Source: Tychonema sp. LEGE 06208 (lineage in GTDB: Bacteria > Cyanobacteriota > Cyanobacteriia > Cyanobacteriales > Microcoleaceae). From it: 62,331 bases of DNA. The position numbers and the translations under genes are program-made. The stretch is from positions 1-62,331 of the forward strand of contig NZ_JADEWT010000023.1 in the NCBI RefSeq assembly GCF_015207505.1, read 5' to 3'. Shown here one piece after another: positions 18,312 through 27,733 of this stretch (position 1 is the first letter of the stretch; every line of letters starts with the position of its first letter). The notes below the pieces were generated by a model. That model did no database searches. It worked only from the letters and a program-made list of their open reading frames with translations, and had not been told where the DNA came from.

Positions 18312-19271
18312 ATGAAACGTTCAGCCTGCCTAATCTTTAATCCCGTCGCCGGCAACAGAGACCCAGACCAAGATTTAGCGATAATTCAGGATATTTTAGA
18401 GCCGTTTATTGACTTAGATATTGTGCTGACAACGCCAGAAATAGACGCAGATCGACTCGCCCGCGAAGCAGTTGCTAGGGGAGTTGACGAAATTATTGCT
18501 TGCGGGGGCGACGGCACACTATCAGCAGTTGCTGGGGCGATTGTCGGCACAAATATTCCTTTAGGAATTATTTCGCGGGGAACTGCAAATGCTTTTGCTA
18601 ATGCTTTAGAGCTTCCGAATACAATTGAAGCAGCCTGCGAAACTATTTTGGGTGGGTTGAGGCGGGTGGTGGATGCGGCGACTTGCAACGGTGAAATGCC
18701 GATGGTTTTGTTAGCTGGCGTGGGTTTTGAGGCGGAAACTGTGGAATTAGCCGATCGCGATATGAAGAATCGCTGGGGAATGCTGGCTTACATTCTGTCG
18801 GGAATTAGACAGTTAAACAATCTAGAAAGATTTGAAGCCCAAATCGAGACAGAAGATAAAATCGTCAGCGTTACTGCTGTAGCCGTCACGGTGGCGAATG
18901 CAGCGCCGCCTACTTCGATTTTAGCTCAAGGCCCGGCGGGGATTATTTTTGATGACGGCTTGCTGGATGTGACGCTGGTTGCGCCTGAAAATAAAGCTGG
19001 GGCGATCGCAGCTTCTTATCACCTATTGCAAACAGCTTTGACCGGCAATCCGAGCGATCGGGACGACATCGGTTATTTGCGCGCCAAAAAGGTAAAAATT
19101 ACTACCGATCCGCCTCAGAAAGTAGTTGTAGACGGTGAGATTTTCGGCATGACTCCGATTACTATTGAGTGCGTTCCCGGAGGTTTAACTATTTTTGTAC
19201 CGCGAGTTGAAGAACAGCAAGCAGTGGAAAAACTCACCGGTTTAGCAGATATCGAAGTTACATTGAAGTAG
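18312..19271 (+). CDS. YegS/BmrU-family diacylglycerol/lipid kinase
   Basis: The 319-residue enzyme has the DAGK catalytic domain: SACLIFNPVAGNRDPDQD at the start, the nucleotide-binding loop IIACGGDGTLSAVAGAI (about residues 58-74) and PLGIISRGTANAFANAL. The C-terminal beta-sandwich domain carries the DDGLLDVTLV motif and DGEIFGMTPI. It would phosphorylate a lipid or sphingoid-like substrate with ATP at the membrane. Length and start are standard. A GCTCGTTACCAGG hairpin repeat lies in its upstream region. Confidence 0.93.
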   Translation: MKRSACLIFNPVAGNRDPDQDLAIIQDILEPFIDLDIVLTTPEIDADRLAREAVARGVDEIIACGGDGTLSAVAGAIVGTNIPLGIISRGTANAFANALELPNTIEAACETILGGLRRVVDAATCNGEMPMVLLAGVGFEAETVELADRDMKNRWGMLAYILSGIRQLNNLERFEAQIETEDKIVSVTAVAVTVANAAPPTSILAQGPAGIIFDDGLLDVTLVAPENKAGAIAASYHLLQTALTGNPSDRDDIGYLRAKKVKITTDPPQKVVVDGEIFGMTPITIECVPGGLTIFVPRVEEQQAVEKLTGLADIEVTLK

Positions 19272-19278
19272 CTTTTCG

Positions 19279-19376
19279 ACAAATCAATTCCGGCGGTTAT
19301 AAACCAGGTTTGCATAAATCAATTCCGGCGGTTATAAACCGCGTCTACACAAACAAAGTCCGCCTGCGCGGACTGG
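19279..19376. repeat. Family A repeat, tandem double copy
   Basis: The unit AAATCAATTCCGGCGGTTAT continuing with AAACC occurs twice, 36 bp apart. The second copy continues into CGCGTCTACACAAAC and the palindrome AGTCCGCCTGCGCGGACT. This is the most complete copy of the family in the window. Confidence 0.8.
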
Positions 19377-19406
19377 GAGCAAGATCGCATGGGCGGTCTT
19401 TTGTTT

Positions 19407-19763
19407 TTAGGCTTCTAAAATTTGGCGAATCCGGCGCTCTAAACGTTCGAGGTCGAGTCCGCCTTCATCGCGGCTGATGCGGCGCACAGTGACGTTAACG
19501 TTGCTCAAATCTGCGAGCAAATCTTGCAGGATTTCTTGTTGCTGGCGAGCTTGAGTTATTTCGCGCGGTTCTTGCACCAAATCGCGGACGATCGTATCTT
19601 CCGCGCGCGAAGCAACGATCGGGTCAGCTTCGCCGTCTACGTGCACGAAAGTCCGCCGTCCCGGCCCCCGTTCTTCTTCGATTGGTATTACTGCTGTTAC
19701 GCGATCGGAGCGTACATATTTACCAAATCCCAGGTGGACTAGCACTGATGATTGTATTTTCAT
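19407..19763 (-). CDS. RemA-like (DUF370) regulatory protein
   Basis: The 118-residue product begins MKIQSSVLVHLGFGKYVRSD, matching the first strands of RemA/DUF370 proteins, where LxNIGFGNxV..R is conserved. RPGRR-like basic and VHVDGEAD segments follow, then a helical Gln/Arg-rich C-terminal half not found in short RemA proteins. RemA is a DNA-binding regulator of extracellular-matrix genes in Bacillus. Whether this divergent version binds DNA is not shown. The ATG at 19763 is preferred over a TTG three codons earlier. Confidence 0.65.
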   Translation of the reverse strand: MKIQSSVLVHLGFGKYVRSDRVTAVIPIEEERGPGRRTFVHVDGEADPIVASRAEDTIVRDLVQEPREITQARQQQEILQDLLADLSNVNVTVRRISRDEGGLDLERLERRIRQILEA

Positions 19764-20137
19764 AGATAGCAAAATTTATTTGCAAGTTATCTATATTTTA
19801 GCTTTTACATTCAGGATATAACAACTAATATGACCGTTAATTTTACCACAAAATATGTCGGCTTTTCCTCTGTTTTATTATTGTCATTTTTAGTAAAATC
19901 TGCTAAGCTAATTAACTGAATAGAACCTAGGCACGGGCAGTCACAAACCGGGGTTTTTCCAAAAATATTTCGTTCCAGCCAGCAGAATCTGTAAAAATCC
20001 GGTTTCTTTTGCCGGAGTGCGTAACTCCTGTTAACATATAATTACAGCAGTTTGCTGCCGCAACACATTTCAGGGACACAGCCTACCGATTCTAGATTTG
20101 AGCATTACTTCCACGGAAAAACAGGAAAGCCTAAATC
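19764..20137. other. Regulatory gap before the NACHT-WD40 gene
   Basis: The 370 bp contain the divergent promoters of the RemA-like and NACHT genes. Its centre (19931-20010) is a diverged member of the AAACCGGGTTTTT repeat family (CACGGGCAGTCACAAACCGG, then AAAAATCCGGTTTC), which can form a long stem-loop. No open frame is convincing. Confidence 0.5.
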
Positions 20138-23100
20138 ATGCTAATTAGTCTCGACTTAGTTATCAGCCTCCTGACGGCAATTCCCTTCGGCACCGTCAAA
20201 GACAAGCTTCAACGGAACGAAGCTGTCATCAAATTATTAAAAAGATTCAACCTCAATCCCGATGCGCCGCCCGCAGATTTTAGCGGAGTTTATGTTTATA
20301 CTTTAGTAGAATACGGCGCAGGCAAACCCAAACAAATTTTAGAACTGTTTCGCCAAAAAGAAATTGAATCAGCATTTCGCAAAGCTTTCGAGTCCGATAG
20401 CCCAGCCATTTTAATTAAAGCTGGTGAAGATTATCTCAACGAGTCTGCTTTGGGCAAAGAACTTCGAGATTTAGGGATTGACCCCAGACGGGAATTCATG
20501 GCTTTTGCGGCCGTGTTTATGGAAGTCGCAAAGCGGACGCGGACGCTGGGTGATGTGATGGTGGGAAATGCGATCGCCTCTTTGCAAAAACGCCTATGTA
20601 TGGTAATGGATCGCATCGAACGCCTTCCCACGCTGGAAGGAATTCGCACCGAATTTGCGCGACTGGAATCTGAAGATTATCCCGCACTTCCCGCAGCATC
20701 AACGAATATTCAAAAGTCTCAAGCTTTTATTTTATCACAACAAGTGCGCGGGTGGTTTGAAACATTAAGTTATAAGTTTGAAACCTATCAAATCTCGGAG
20801 GATAACTATTTTGAATGGATTATCAATGTTCCTGTCAGACGCAATCGGTACGATCGCATTTTAGTGCGCGGAATTGCCGGAGAAGCGGGACTCAGAGACA
20901 TCTCCGCCTTGCGCGATTCGGTGGAAAAACAGCGCACCGATGAAGGCTGGTTAGTTACCGCCCGCCGCATCAGTCGCGCCGCGCGGGATGAAGTAGAGAA
21001 ACCAGAAAATCATAATTTAGCTTGCTATACCTTCGATGAATTACTCGACCAAGATGCCGATTTTACCGCTTATCTCGATTGGCTAGAAACAGAAATTACT
21101 AGCCGAGAAATTAATACTAAATACGTGCCGCTAGCTTGTACGAAAGAAGAAATTGACCCCGATACTCACCGCAAGATAGGCGTGAGTCATTATGACGGGC
21201 GAGATGGCTGGATCGAAGGTTATATTGATTTGTGGTTGAATGACCCAGTAAAAGAACATATTTCAGTTTTAGGAGAATTTGGAACGGGGAAAACTTGGTT
21301 TGCGATGCACTATGCTTGGATGGCACTGCAACGCTACCGATATGCTCAAAAGCGCGGCTTGGAACGCCCGCGTTTGCCGTTAGTAATTCCGCTGCGAGAT
21401 TACGCGAAAGCCGTTAGTGTGGAGTCGCTATTTTCTGAGTTTTTCTTTCGGAAACACGAGATACCTTTGGCGGGTTATTCTGCCTTTGAACAACTGAATC
21501 GCATGGGTAAGTTTCTGTTGATTTTCGATGGTTTTGATGAAATGGCCGCTAAGTGCGATCGGCAAGAAACCATCAACAACTTCTGGGAACTAGCAAAAAC
21601 CGTCGTTCCCGGCGCAAAAGTCATCCTCACTTGCCGTACCGAACACTTTCCTGAAGGCAAGGAAGGACGGGCATTGTTCAATGCAGAACTGCAAGCATCA
21701 ACAACCATTTTAACAGGCGAAACTCCCCAATTTGAAGTCTTAGAATTAGAGAAATTTAACGACGAACAAATTGGGCAAGCGCTGTCATTTCAAACAGAAG
21801 CGGCGACAGTAGAAAAAGTGATGGGAAACCCGCAGTTATTGGATTTAGCGCGTCGCCCGGTGATGACCGAGTTAATTTTGGAAGCATTGCCCGATATTGA
21901 AGCTGGAAAACCAGTCGATATGTCGCGGATCTATCTGTATGCGGTGCGGCGGAAGATAGAGAGAGATATCACAGCCGAACGCACTTTTACTTCCCTAGCA
22001 GATAAGCTTTACTTTTTGTGCGAACTGTCTTGGGAAATGCTGTCTACCGACCAAATGAGCCTGAATTATCGCGGTTTTCCCGATCGCATTCGCGGCCTGT
22101 TTGGTTCAGTGGTGCAAGAGGAAAAAGACTTAGACCACTGGCACTACGACATGATGGGTCAAACGATGCTGATTCGTAATGCCGACGGCGATTATACTCC
22201 GGCGCACCGTTCGTTATTAGAGTTTTTTGTCGCTTATAAATTTGCAGCGGAATTGGGAGTTTTGGCCACAGATTTTACCGAATTGGTTGCGCCTGAACAG
22301 TCTTGTGTCAATCCTGATGCAGAACCTCGATCGTACACCTGGTCTAATTATTGCCGGCTTCAGGCCCAGAAGAGAAACAACAACGAACTAATCGCACCTT
22401 TGAAGGGATTTGTTGCTGAAAATTTAAGTGAACTTCGCCACAGTTTCGGGCAAGCGCCACTGACGAAAGCAGTCATGGATTTGTTGTTGCCGATGTTGGA
22501 TGCAATTTCTCCCCCCTTGTTAAGGGGGGCTTTAGAGAAGTCGCCCCTACTCGAAATTCTGGAAGCAACGCGAGGCAAAACAGAAAGCGATGTGGGTTAT
22601 GTGGGAGGACATGCGGCAACTCTGTTGTTAAAAAAGGACAAGACTGCTTTAGAAGGTAAAGACCTCTCTGGTGCAGTTATTTTAGGTGCTGATTTTACAA
22701 ATGCTACGCTGCGCCGCGTCAATTTTGCTGAAGCAAATTTGGCTAATTCTTCTTTTACTAAAATCTTCGGCGGTGTTCGGTCAGTAATATTTAGTCCAGA
22801 TGGCCAACTGTTAGCTACAGGTGATACTGATGGCGTAGTTAGCTTGTGGGAAGCTAGCAGTGGCAGAGAAATATTGACCTGCAAAGGACATACTAACGTG
22901 GTGGAGTCAGTCGCCTTCAGTCCTGATGGTGAGATACTTGCTAGCGGGAGTTATGAAAATACAATCAAGTTATGGGATGTCAAGACTGGTGAATGTTTAA
23001 AAGTTTTGCAGGGACATACCGAAGCAGTAATGTCAGTCACCTTCAATCCTGATGGAAATATACTCGCTAGTGGGAGTTTCGATCGCACGATAAGGTTATG

Positions 23101-24622
23101 GGATATCCGCACTGGTGAATGCTGCAAAATTTTGCAAGACCATACTAAAGTTGTATTTTCAGTGGCTTTCCATCCTGCTGGTGAGATGTTGGCCAGTGGA
23201 AGTGGCGACACAACAGTGAGGCTGTGGAATGTCGGTACTGGTGAATGCCTCAAAATTTTGTACGGTCATACTAAAAACGTGTTTTCAGTTGCTTTCAATG
23301 CTACTGGTGAAATACTTGCTAGTGGAAGTAGCGACAAAACAGTGAGGCTGTGGAATATCGGTAGCGGTGAATGTCTCAAAACTTTGGAGGGACATTTCGA
23401 TCGAGTACGGTCGATCGCCTTCAGTCCAAATGGCGACATACTCGCAAGTGGAAGTTACGATCGAACAGCGAAGCTGTGGGATATTCGCACTGGTGAATGC
23501 TTAAATACTTTGCAAGGGCATAGCAATCAAGTAGGGTCAGTTGCCTTCCATCCAGCGGGTGAAATACTTGTTAGTGGTAGTTATGATCAAACGCTGAGGC
23601 TGTGGGCTATCGACAGCGGTGAATGCTTGAATACGTTGCAAGGGCATAGCACTCAAGTAATGTCGATTGCCTTCAGTCCAAACGGCGAAATGCTTGCCAC
23701 CGGGGATGACGAGCAAACAGTCAGGCTGTGGGATGTCAGCACTGGTGAGTGCCTCAAAATCTTGCATGGGCATCTCCGTCGGGTACACTTAGTTGCCTTC
23801 AGTCCTTCGGGTGAAATACTTGCTAGCGGAAGTTATGACGAAACACTGAGGTTGTGGGATATTCGCAGTGGTGAATGCCTTCATACTTTGTCAGAGTGTG
23901 GAAAGGAAGTGCGGTCGATCGCCTTCAGTCCTTCGGGTGAAATACTTGCTAGTGCAAGTTATGACCAAACGGTGATGCTGTGGGATATTAGCAGTGGTGA
24001 ATGCCTCAAAACCTTGCAAGGGCATAACAGTTCAGTATACTCGGCTGCCTTCAGTCCTTTGGGCGAAATCTTTGCCAGTGCAGGTTTTGATGGAACGGTG
24101 AGGCTGTGCGATATCCATACTGGTGAATGCGTCCACATCTTACAGGGGCATACGGGTTGGGCGCGCACGATCGCCTTCAGTCCAAATGGTAAAATACTTG
24201 CCAGTGGAAGTGTCGATCGAACAGTAAGATTATGGGATGTTTGCAGTGGTGAATGCCTCCAAATTTTGCAGGGGCATACTGATTGGATACGTTCAGTTGC
24301 CTTTAGTTATTCTGGTGAAATAGTTGCTAGTGGAAGTGTCGATCTAACGGTAAGATTATGGGATATCCGTACAGGTGAATGTCTGAAAATCTTGGAAGGT
24401 CATACGAGTAGAATTAACTCAGTTGCCTCCAGTTCAGATGAAAAAATTATTGCTGCTTGCAGTCGTGATGGCACAATTAGACTTTGGGATGTTGAGACAG
24501 GTGAGTGCCTCAAAATACTGAAAAGTGACCGACCTTATGAAAACATGAATATCACAGGGGTTACGGGTTTAACGGAAGCTGAAAAAGTCACGCTCAAAGC
24601 TTTAGGGGCTGTTGAAAATTAA
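20138..24622 (+). CDS. Giant NACHT-WD40 STAND ATPase with nuclease-like N-terminus
   Basis: The 1494-residue protein has five parts. Residues 1-190 are helical without a known match. About 190-310 resembles a Mrr/PD-(D/E)XK nuclease-like module ([40 protein letters not shown]), but the usual E-x-K catalytic pair is not evident. The NACHT domain follows, with Walker [11 protein letters not shown] (about 380-389) and Walker [12 protein letters not shown] short pentapeptide-like stretch (about 840-875, [20 protein letters not shown]) leads into fourteen 42-residue WD40 repeats, enough for two seven-bladed propellers. The last 30 residues ([20 protein letters not shown]) are a tag I have seen on other cyanobacterial repeat proteins. 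STAND proteins of this architecture act as ligand-triggered switches, often in phage defence; that role is inference here. Confidence 0.88.
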   Translation: MLISLDLVISLLTAIPFGTVKDKLQRNEAVIKLLKRFNLNPDAPPADFSGVYVYTLVEYGAGKPKQILELFRQKEIESAFRKAFESDSPAILIKAGEDYLNESALGKELRDLGIDPRREFMAFAAVFMEVAKRTRTLGDVMVGNAIASLQKRLCMVMDRIERLPTLEGIRTEFARLESEDYPALPAASTNIQKSQAFILSQQVRGWFETLSYKFETYQISEDNYFEWIINVPVRRNRYDRILVRGIAGEAGLRDISALRDSVEKQRTDEGWLVTARRISRAARDEVEKPENHNLACYTFDELLDQDADFTAYLDWLETEITSREINTKYVPLACTKEEIDPDTHRKIGVSHYDGRDGWIEGYIDLWLNDPVKEHISVLGEFGTGKTWFAMHYAWMALQRYRYAQKRGLERPRLPLVIPLRDYAKAVSVESLFSEFFFRKHEIPLAGYSAFEQLNRMGKFLLIFDGFDEMAAKCDRQETINNFWELAKTVVPGAKVILTCRTEHFPEGKEGRALFNAELQASTTILTGETPQFEVLELEKFNDEQIGQALSFQTEAATVEKVMGNPQLLDLARRPVMTELILEALPDIEAGKPVDMSRIYLYAVRRKIERDITAERTFTSLADKLYFLCELSWEMLSTDQMSLNYRGFPDRIRGLFGSVVQEEKDLDHWHYDMMGQTMLIRNADGDYTPAHRSLLEFFVAYKFAAELGVLATDFTELVAPEQSCVNPDAEPRSYTWSNYCRLQAQKRNNNELIAPLKGFVAENLSELRHSFGQAPLTKAVMDLLLPMLDAISPPLLRGALEKSPLLEILEATRGKTESDVGYVGGHAATLLLKKDKTALEGKDLSGAVILGADFTNATLRRVNFAEANLANSSFTKIFGGVRSVIFSPDGQLLATGDTDGVVSLWEASSGREILTCKGHTNVVESVAFSPDGEILASGSYENTIKLWDVKTGECLKVLQGHTEAVMSVTFNPDGNILASGSFDRTIRLWDIRTGECCKILQDHTKVVFSVAFHPAGEMLASGSGDTTVRLWNVGTGECLKILYGHTKNVFSVAFNATGEILASGSSDKTVRLWNIGSGECLKTLEGHFDRVRSIAFSPNGDILASGSYDRTAKLWDIRTGECLNTLQGHSNQVGSVAFHPAGEILVSGSYDQTLRLWAIDSGECLNTLQGHSTQVMSIAFSPNGEMLATGDDEQTVRLWDVSTGECLKILHGHLRRVHLVAFSPSGEILASGSYDETLRLWDIRSGECLHTLSECGKEVRSIAFSPSGEILASASYDQTVMLWDISSGECLKTLQGHNSSVYSAAFSPLGEIFASAGFDGTVRLCDIHTGECVHILQGHTGWARTIAFSPNGKILASGSVDRTVRLWDVCSGECLQILQGHTDWIRSVAFSYSGEIVASGSVDLTVRLWDIRTGECLKILEGHTSRINSVASSSDEKIIAACSRDGTIRLWDVETGECLKILKSDRPYENMNITGVTGLTEAEKVTLKALGAVEN
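22508..22536. repeat. C/G-run palindrome inside the NACHT-WD40 reading frame
   Basis: CCCCCCTTGTTAAGGGGGGC lies in frame and encodes SPPLLRGA between the NACHT and WD40 parts. Nearly the same palindrome (CCCCTTCTTAAGGGGGGC) is found between genes at about 42919-42936, so a dispersed repeat appears to have been taken into the protein. Confidence 0.65.
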
Positions 24623-24641
24623 TCATCGCAAAGGAGGAAGT

Positions 24642-24881
24642 ATGCAGTCAGCAATACGGATTACAACCAAAGTTCTTGCAGGAAATAAACTTGAAATTGA
24701 AGTGCCGCCTGGATCGGTGGGCGAAGAGGTTGAAGTGTTTGTGATTATACCAGAAAAGCCTCAAGGTGGGCGGCGTAAGGTGTTGGAATTGCTTACAGAA
24801 ATCCGCAGCCGTCATGTCTCCAGAACTGTTGAAGAAATTGACCGGGAACTAGAAGAAGAAAGAAACTCATGGGACAACTAA
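24642..24881 (+). CDS. Small antitoxin-like protein
   Basis: The 79-residue product from the ATG at 24642 (GGAGGAAG Shine-Dalgarno) starts with the beta-rich segment AIRITTKVLAGNKLEIEVPP and ends in an acidic helix EEIDRELEEERNSWD. This is the pattern of a common cyanobacterial antitoxin paired with a PIN-domain toxin. A start 10 codons earlier overlaps the NACHT stop region and is less likely. It begins 19 bp after the NACHT-WD40 gene and may be co-transcribed. Its expected partner is only a remnant. Confidence 0.7.
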   Translation: MQSAIRITTKVLAGNKLEIEVPPGSVGEEVEVFVIIPEKPQGGRRKVLELLTEIRSRHVSRTVEEIDRELEEERNSWDN

Positions 24882-24922
24882 ACCTACCATACTTCATCGG
24901 AATTGATATTACCCATAATTAG
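24869..24922 (+). pseudogene. Truncated PIN-type toxin remnant
   Basis: An ATG overlapping the antitoxin's last codons opens MGQLNLPYFIGIDITHN and stops after 17 residues. The N-terminal MGQLNLP resembles the start of PIN toxins coupled to this antitoxin, and the overlap matches toxin-antitoxin coupling. The frame ends where the GGACACGGCAGTGCCG palindromic repeat begins, so the rest of the toxin was lost at that junction. The identification rests on few residues. Confidence 0.5.
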
Positions 24923-25032
24923 GACACGGCAGTGCCGTGGTCCTACAATTAATCGGGCGAGGGTTACATTTCTCATCGAGGAAAATCGATGATTTTGGGG
25001 TAGGAAAACTGCATTGCCGTGTCCTCCGTTAC
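24915..25032. repeat. MITE-like element, family B (AGGACACGGCAGTG ends)
   Basis: The left end contains the palindrome GGACACGGCAGTGCCGTGGTCC. The right end carries CTGCATTGCCGTGTCCT, the reverse complement of the left end with two changes. About 80 bp lie between them. A related palindrome (GATACGGCAGTGCCGTGTCC) is at 52723-52744. No transposase is encoded. Confidence 0.7.
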
Positions 25033-25055
25033 TAGAGTTATCCCGAACAGAACTT

Positions 25056-25224
25056 ACGCACGGGTAGTCAGAAACCGGGTTGTTTCCAGAATACTTCGTT
25101 GAGGCCAGCAAAAACGGCCAAAAACCCGGTTTCTTGGGCTTTAGTACGCACGGGTGGTCAGAAACCGGGTTTTTTCCAGAATACTTCGTTGAGGCCAGCA
25201 GAAACGGCCAAAAACCCGGTTTCT
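25056..25224. repeat. Two tandem copies of the AGAAACCGGGTT hairpin, family C
   Basis: Copies at 25056-25134 and 25145-25224 are almost identical. Each starts ACGCACGGGT, contains AGAAACCGGGTT and ends with AACCCGGTTTCT, which pairs with it around a ~50-nt loop containing TACTTCGTTGAGGCCAGCA. Other copies lie at 19931-20010, 49889-49970 and 53638-53703. Confidence 0.85.
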
Positions 25225-25231
25225 AACGTAC

Positions 25232-26977
25232 CTACTGACTAAACTGTTGAGCGTAGTAGCCAGCATATCGATCGCCCTTTTCCAGCAACTCCTCGTGCGT
25301 CCCTGATTCCACAATTCTGCCTTTTTCCAAAACTAAAATGCGATCGGCTCTCCGCACAGTAGCCAAGCGGTGCGCGATAATAAACACAGTGCGATCGCGC
25401 ATCAATCTTTCCAGGGCTTCCTGCACTAAACCTTCAGATTCCGAATCCAGCGCCGATGTAGCTTCATCGAGAATCAAAATTCTGGGAGCGAGCAGAACCG
25501 CACGGGCGATCGCAATTCTTTGTTTTTGTCCGCCAGACAAATTTACACCCCTTTCTCCAACCCAAGTTTGATAACCGTCGGGAAACTCAGTAATGAATTG
25601 ATGGGCGTTAGCAATTTGTGCCGCTTTTTCCACATCTTTTAGTTCATAATAAGATTGACCAAAAGCAATATTTTGAGCAATCGTACCCGAAAAAAGAATT
25701 GTTTCCTGCGGTACAATTCCGATTTGCCGGCGCAGAGTATTTAAGGTGACATCTTGAATATCAATACCGTCAATTAAAATCTGTCCCGCTTGCGGATCGT
25801 AAAATCTGGGTAACAAGTTTACTAAAGTAGTTTTACCCGCACCGGATGCGCCCACGAGGGCAATCATTTCTCCGGGAAGCACCAACAAACTCATGTTTTG
25901 TAAAATCGGTGTCTCTGAGTTATAGGCAAAATTAATATTGCGGTATTCGACTTTTCCGGTAACGTGGGGCAGTTCAATTGCACCCGATTTTTCGACTACA
26001 GCGGGTTGAATTGCTAATAGTTCAAAAATGCGATCGCTAGAAGCTTCTCCCTGCTTAAAATCCCCGTAATTAGCAGTTGTGATAGCAATGGGGTCAATTA
26101 AAAGTGCCACCCCTGCGATATAACTTATAAATTGAGTACCTGTGAGATTTCCTTGAGAAATTTGCCAACCTCCCAGGAAAAAGAGCAAAATTACGCTCAT
26201 CGCTTCCAGAAAGCCAACTACAACGAACTGAAGTGCTTTTATTCTTTCTGACAAATACTTAGCGCGGCGGTTTTGTTCTGCTTCTTCTGCAAAGCGGGCA
26301 ATTTCGTAGTCTTCAGCCACAAATGCTTTGATTAAACGAATGCCACTGAATACTTCTGTCAGCAAAGCGGATAAATCAGAGATGCGATTTTGACTTTGCC
26401 GCGAGTAACTTAGCAGTCTTTCACCAAACCAGCCAATTAAAATAGCCATCAGCGGTGCAATAATTAATGCACCTAGAGTTAATTGCCAGTTGAGATAAAT
26501 CATATATCCCAGAACCGCAATTAGCTGCAAAACACAAGGGATAAACTGATGAAAAAATTTATTTACTACTTCGCCAATGCGGTCAATATCTTCGGTGAGG
26601 CGGTAGGATAAGTCTCCGGTTTTGGCGGTTTCAAAGTAGCCGATATTAAGTTTTTGCAAGTGGGAGTAGACTTTTTTACGAATTTCTAAAGCAATAGTCA
26701 AAGCAGCTTTTGCCATCAGCGTATCTTGACCGTACTGGGCTGTACCGCGAATTAGAAAGATAATGGCGCTGAGTGCAGCAATTTGAGCGAACCCTTGTAA
26801 ATCTCCTTTACCTATAAATTTGGCGGTTTCGCCAACTAGCCACGCTATAATCGGCCAAAATATGGTAAATACTACGGTACAAGCTAATGCTTTACCGATA
26901 GTTTGTTTTTGGGGACGGAGGTAAGGTAAAATTTGCCAGTATGTCGATCGAGTTTTCAAGATATTTTGCCCTCGCAA
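25232..26977 (-). CDS. ABC exporter half-transporter (permease fused to ATPase)
   Basis: The 581-residue protein has an N-terminal six-helix type-IV ABC exporter domain (about 30-315) and a C-terminal nucleotide-binding domain. The latter shows Walker A GASGAGKTT, Q-loop region IGIVPQETILFSGT, signature LSGGQKQRIAIAR, Walker B ILILDEATSALD and the H-loop IIAHRLATV. It would function as a homodimer in the inner membrane, exporting a lipid, peptide or polysaccharide precursor as MsbA or HepA-like proteins do; the substrate is unknown. Tandem repeats lie immediately downstream. The ATG at 26977 gives the standard length. Confidence 0.93.
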   Translation of the reverse strand: MRGQNILKTRSTYWQILPYLRPQKQTIGKALACTVVFTIFWPIIAWLVGETAKFIGKGDLQGFAQIAALSAIIFLIRGTAQYGQDTLMAKAALTIALEIRKKVYSHLQKLNIGYFETAKTGDLSYRLTEDIDRIGEVVNKFFHQFIPCVLQLIAVLGYMIYLNWQLTLGALIIAPLMAILIGWFGERLLSYSRQSQNRISDLSALLTEVFSGIRLIKAFVAEDYEIARFAEEAEQNRRAKYLSERIKALQFVVVGFLEAMSVILLFFLGGWQISQGNLTGTQFISYIAGVALLIDPIAITTANYGDFKQGEASSDRIFELLAIQPAVVEKSGAIELPHVTGKVEYRNINFAYNSETPILQNMSLLVLPGEMIALVGASGAGKTTLVNLLPRFYDPQAGQILIDGIDIQDVTLNTLRRQIGIVPQETILFSGTIAQNIAFGQSYYELKDVEKAAQIANAHQFITEFPDGYQTWVGERGVNLSGGQKQRIAIARAVLLAPRILILDEATSALDSESEGLVQEALERLMRDRTVFIIAHRLATVRRADRILVLEKGRIVESGTHEELLEKGDRYAGYYAQQFSQ

Positions 26978-27039
26978 ATTCTGTTTTTAGAGATATCTGA
27001 GCCAGAATATGATATCAGCGATCGGGCAAATCGCCACAA

Positions 27040-27522
27040 TCATTCTAAAGCATCTGCATAAGTCGCCTGCACCTTAGCCCCTGCGACAACTGCACCCCTA
27101 AAAGTAGCGGACTCTCCGGGTGCAACAGTAACTGGTAGAGCGTCAATAAATCCGTTATCAATTAAATTACCCGATTCGTCCAAAACTTCATAATTGACTT
27201 TCACATTCTTGATTGTTTTGCAGCCTTGATTGACCACTTTACCGCTGAAAAAACTGCCGTCATAATTAACCGCCGCAATTGATAATTTTGCAGCAATATT
27301 GGAACCACTAATGCAAGTTTGGGCAGTTTCCGAATTTAGTGATTTTTCGCAGAGTTTGCCCAAATCTACTGTTTTGCCGTCGGGAGTTTTCATGTAGCAA
27401 AATGGCTCGTCAATTTGTGAAATTTGAATTTTGGTATTTCTAGAATCTGCCAGCAAAGGGCTAGCTGAGAGTGGCGAGATTAGCAAGGTTGATAAGGCTA
27501 GTGTAAAATGTAATATTTTCAT
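27040..27522 (-). CDS. Secreted FxLYD-like domain protein
   Basis: From the ATG at 27522 the 160-residue product begins with a signal peptide (MKILHFTLALSTLLISPLSA). It then has a Cys-containing segment (FCYMKTPDGKTVDLGKLCE, plus two more Cys) and a C-terminal beta-sandwich of the FxLYD/DUF3426 kind (GKVVNQGCKTIKNVKVNYEV, ESATFRGAV). It probably acts in the periplasm with two disulfides. Earlier starts reach into a family A repeat upstream and were not used. GAG lies about 10 nt before the chosen ATG. Confidence 0.72.
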   Translation of the reverse strand: MKILHFTLALSTLLISPLSASPLLADSRNTKIQISQIDEPFCYMKTPDGKTVDLGKLCEKSLNSETAQTCISGSNIAAKLSIAAVNYDGSFFSGKVVNQGCKTIKNVKVNYEVLDESGNLIDNGFIDALPVTVAPGESATFRGAVVAGAKVQATYADALE

Positions 27523-27534
27523 ATTTTTTCTCAT

Positions 27535-27692
27535 ATCCAGACGGCGGTTGAAACCGCACCTACAAAAACAAAGTCTACCTTTGCGAACTGAATAAAATAA
27601 CGCAAAACATAATTTTAATCGCCCTTCATTCAACCCCCTATATAAGCTGGCTTTGTTTGTAAAAATGCGGTTTCAACTGCCGTCTTATCTTA
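27535..27692. repeat. Two family A copies in opposite orientation between divergent genes
   Basis: GACGGCGGTTGAAACCGCACC (27540 onward, one orientation) and GGTTTCAACTGCCGTCTT (about 27668-27686, opposite orientation) flank the start regions of the FxLYD protein and the Uma2 gene. ACAAAAACAAAGTCTACC and GGCTTTGTTTGTAAAAAT are the matching inner arms, so the 150-bp segment can fold into one long imperfect hairpin. Confidence 0.75.
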
Positions 27693-27733
27693 CAGTATGT
27701 TATAATAAAATATCAAATTTTAGAAATAAAGTC

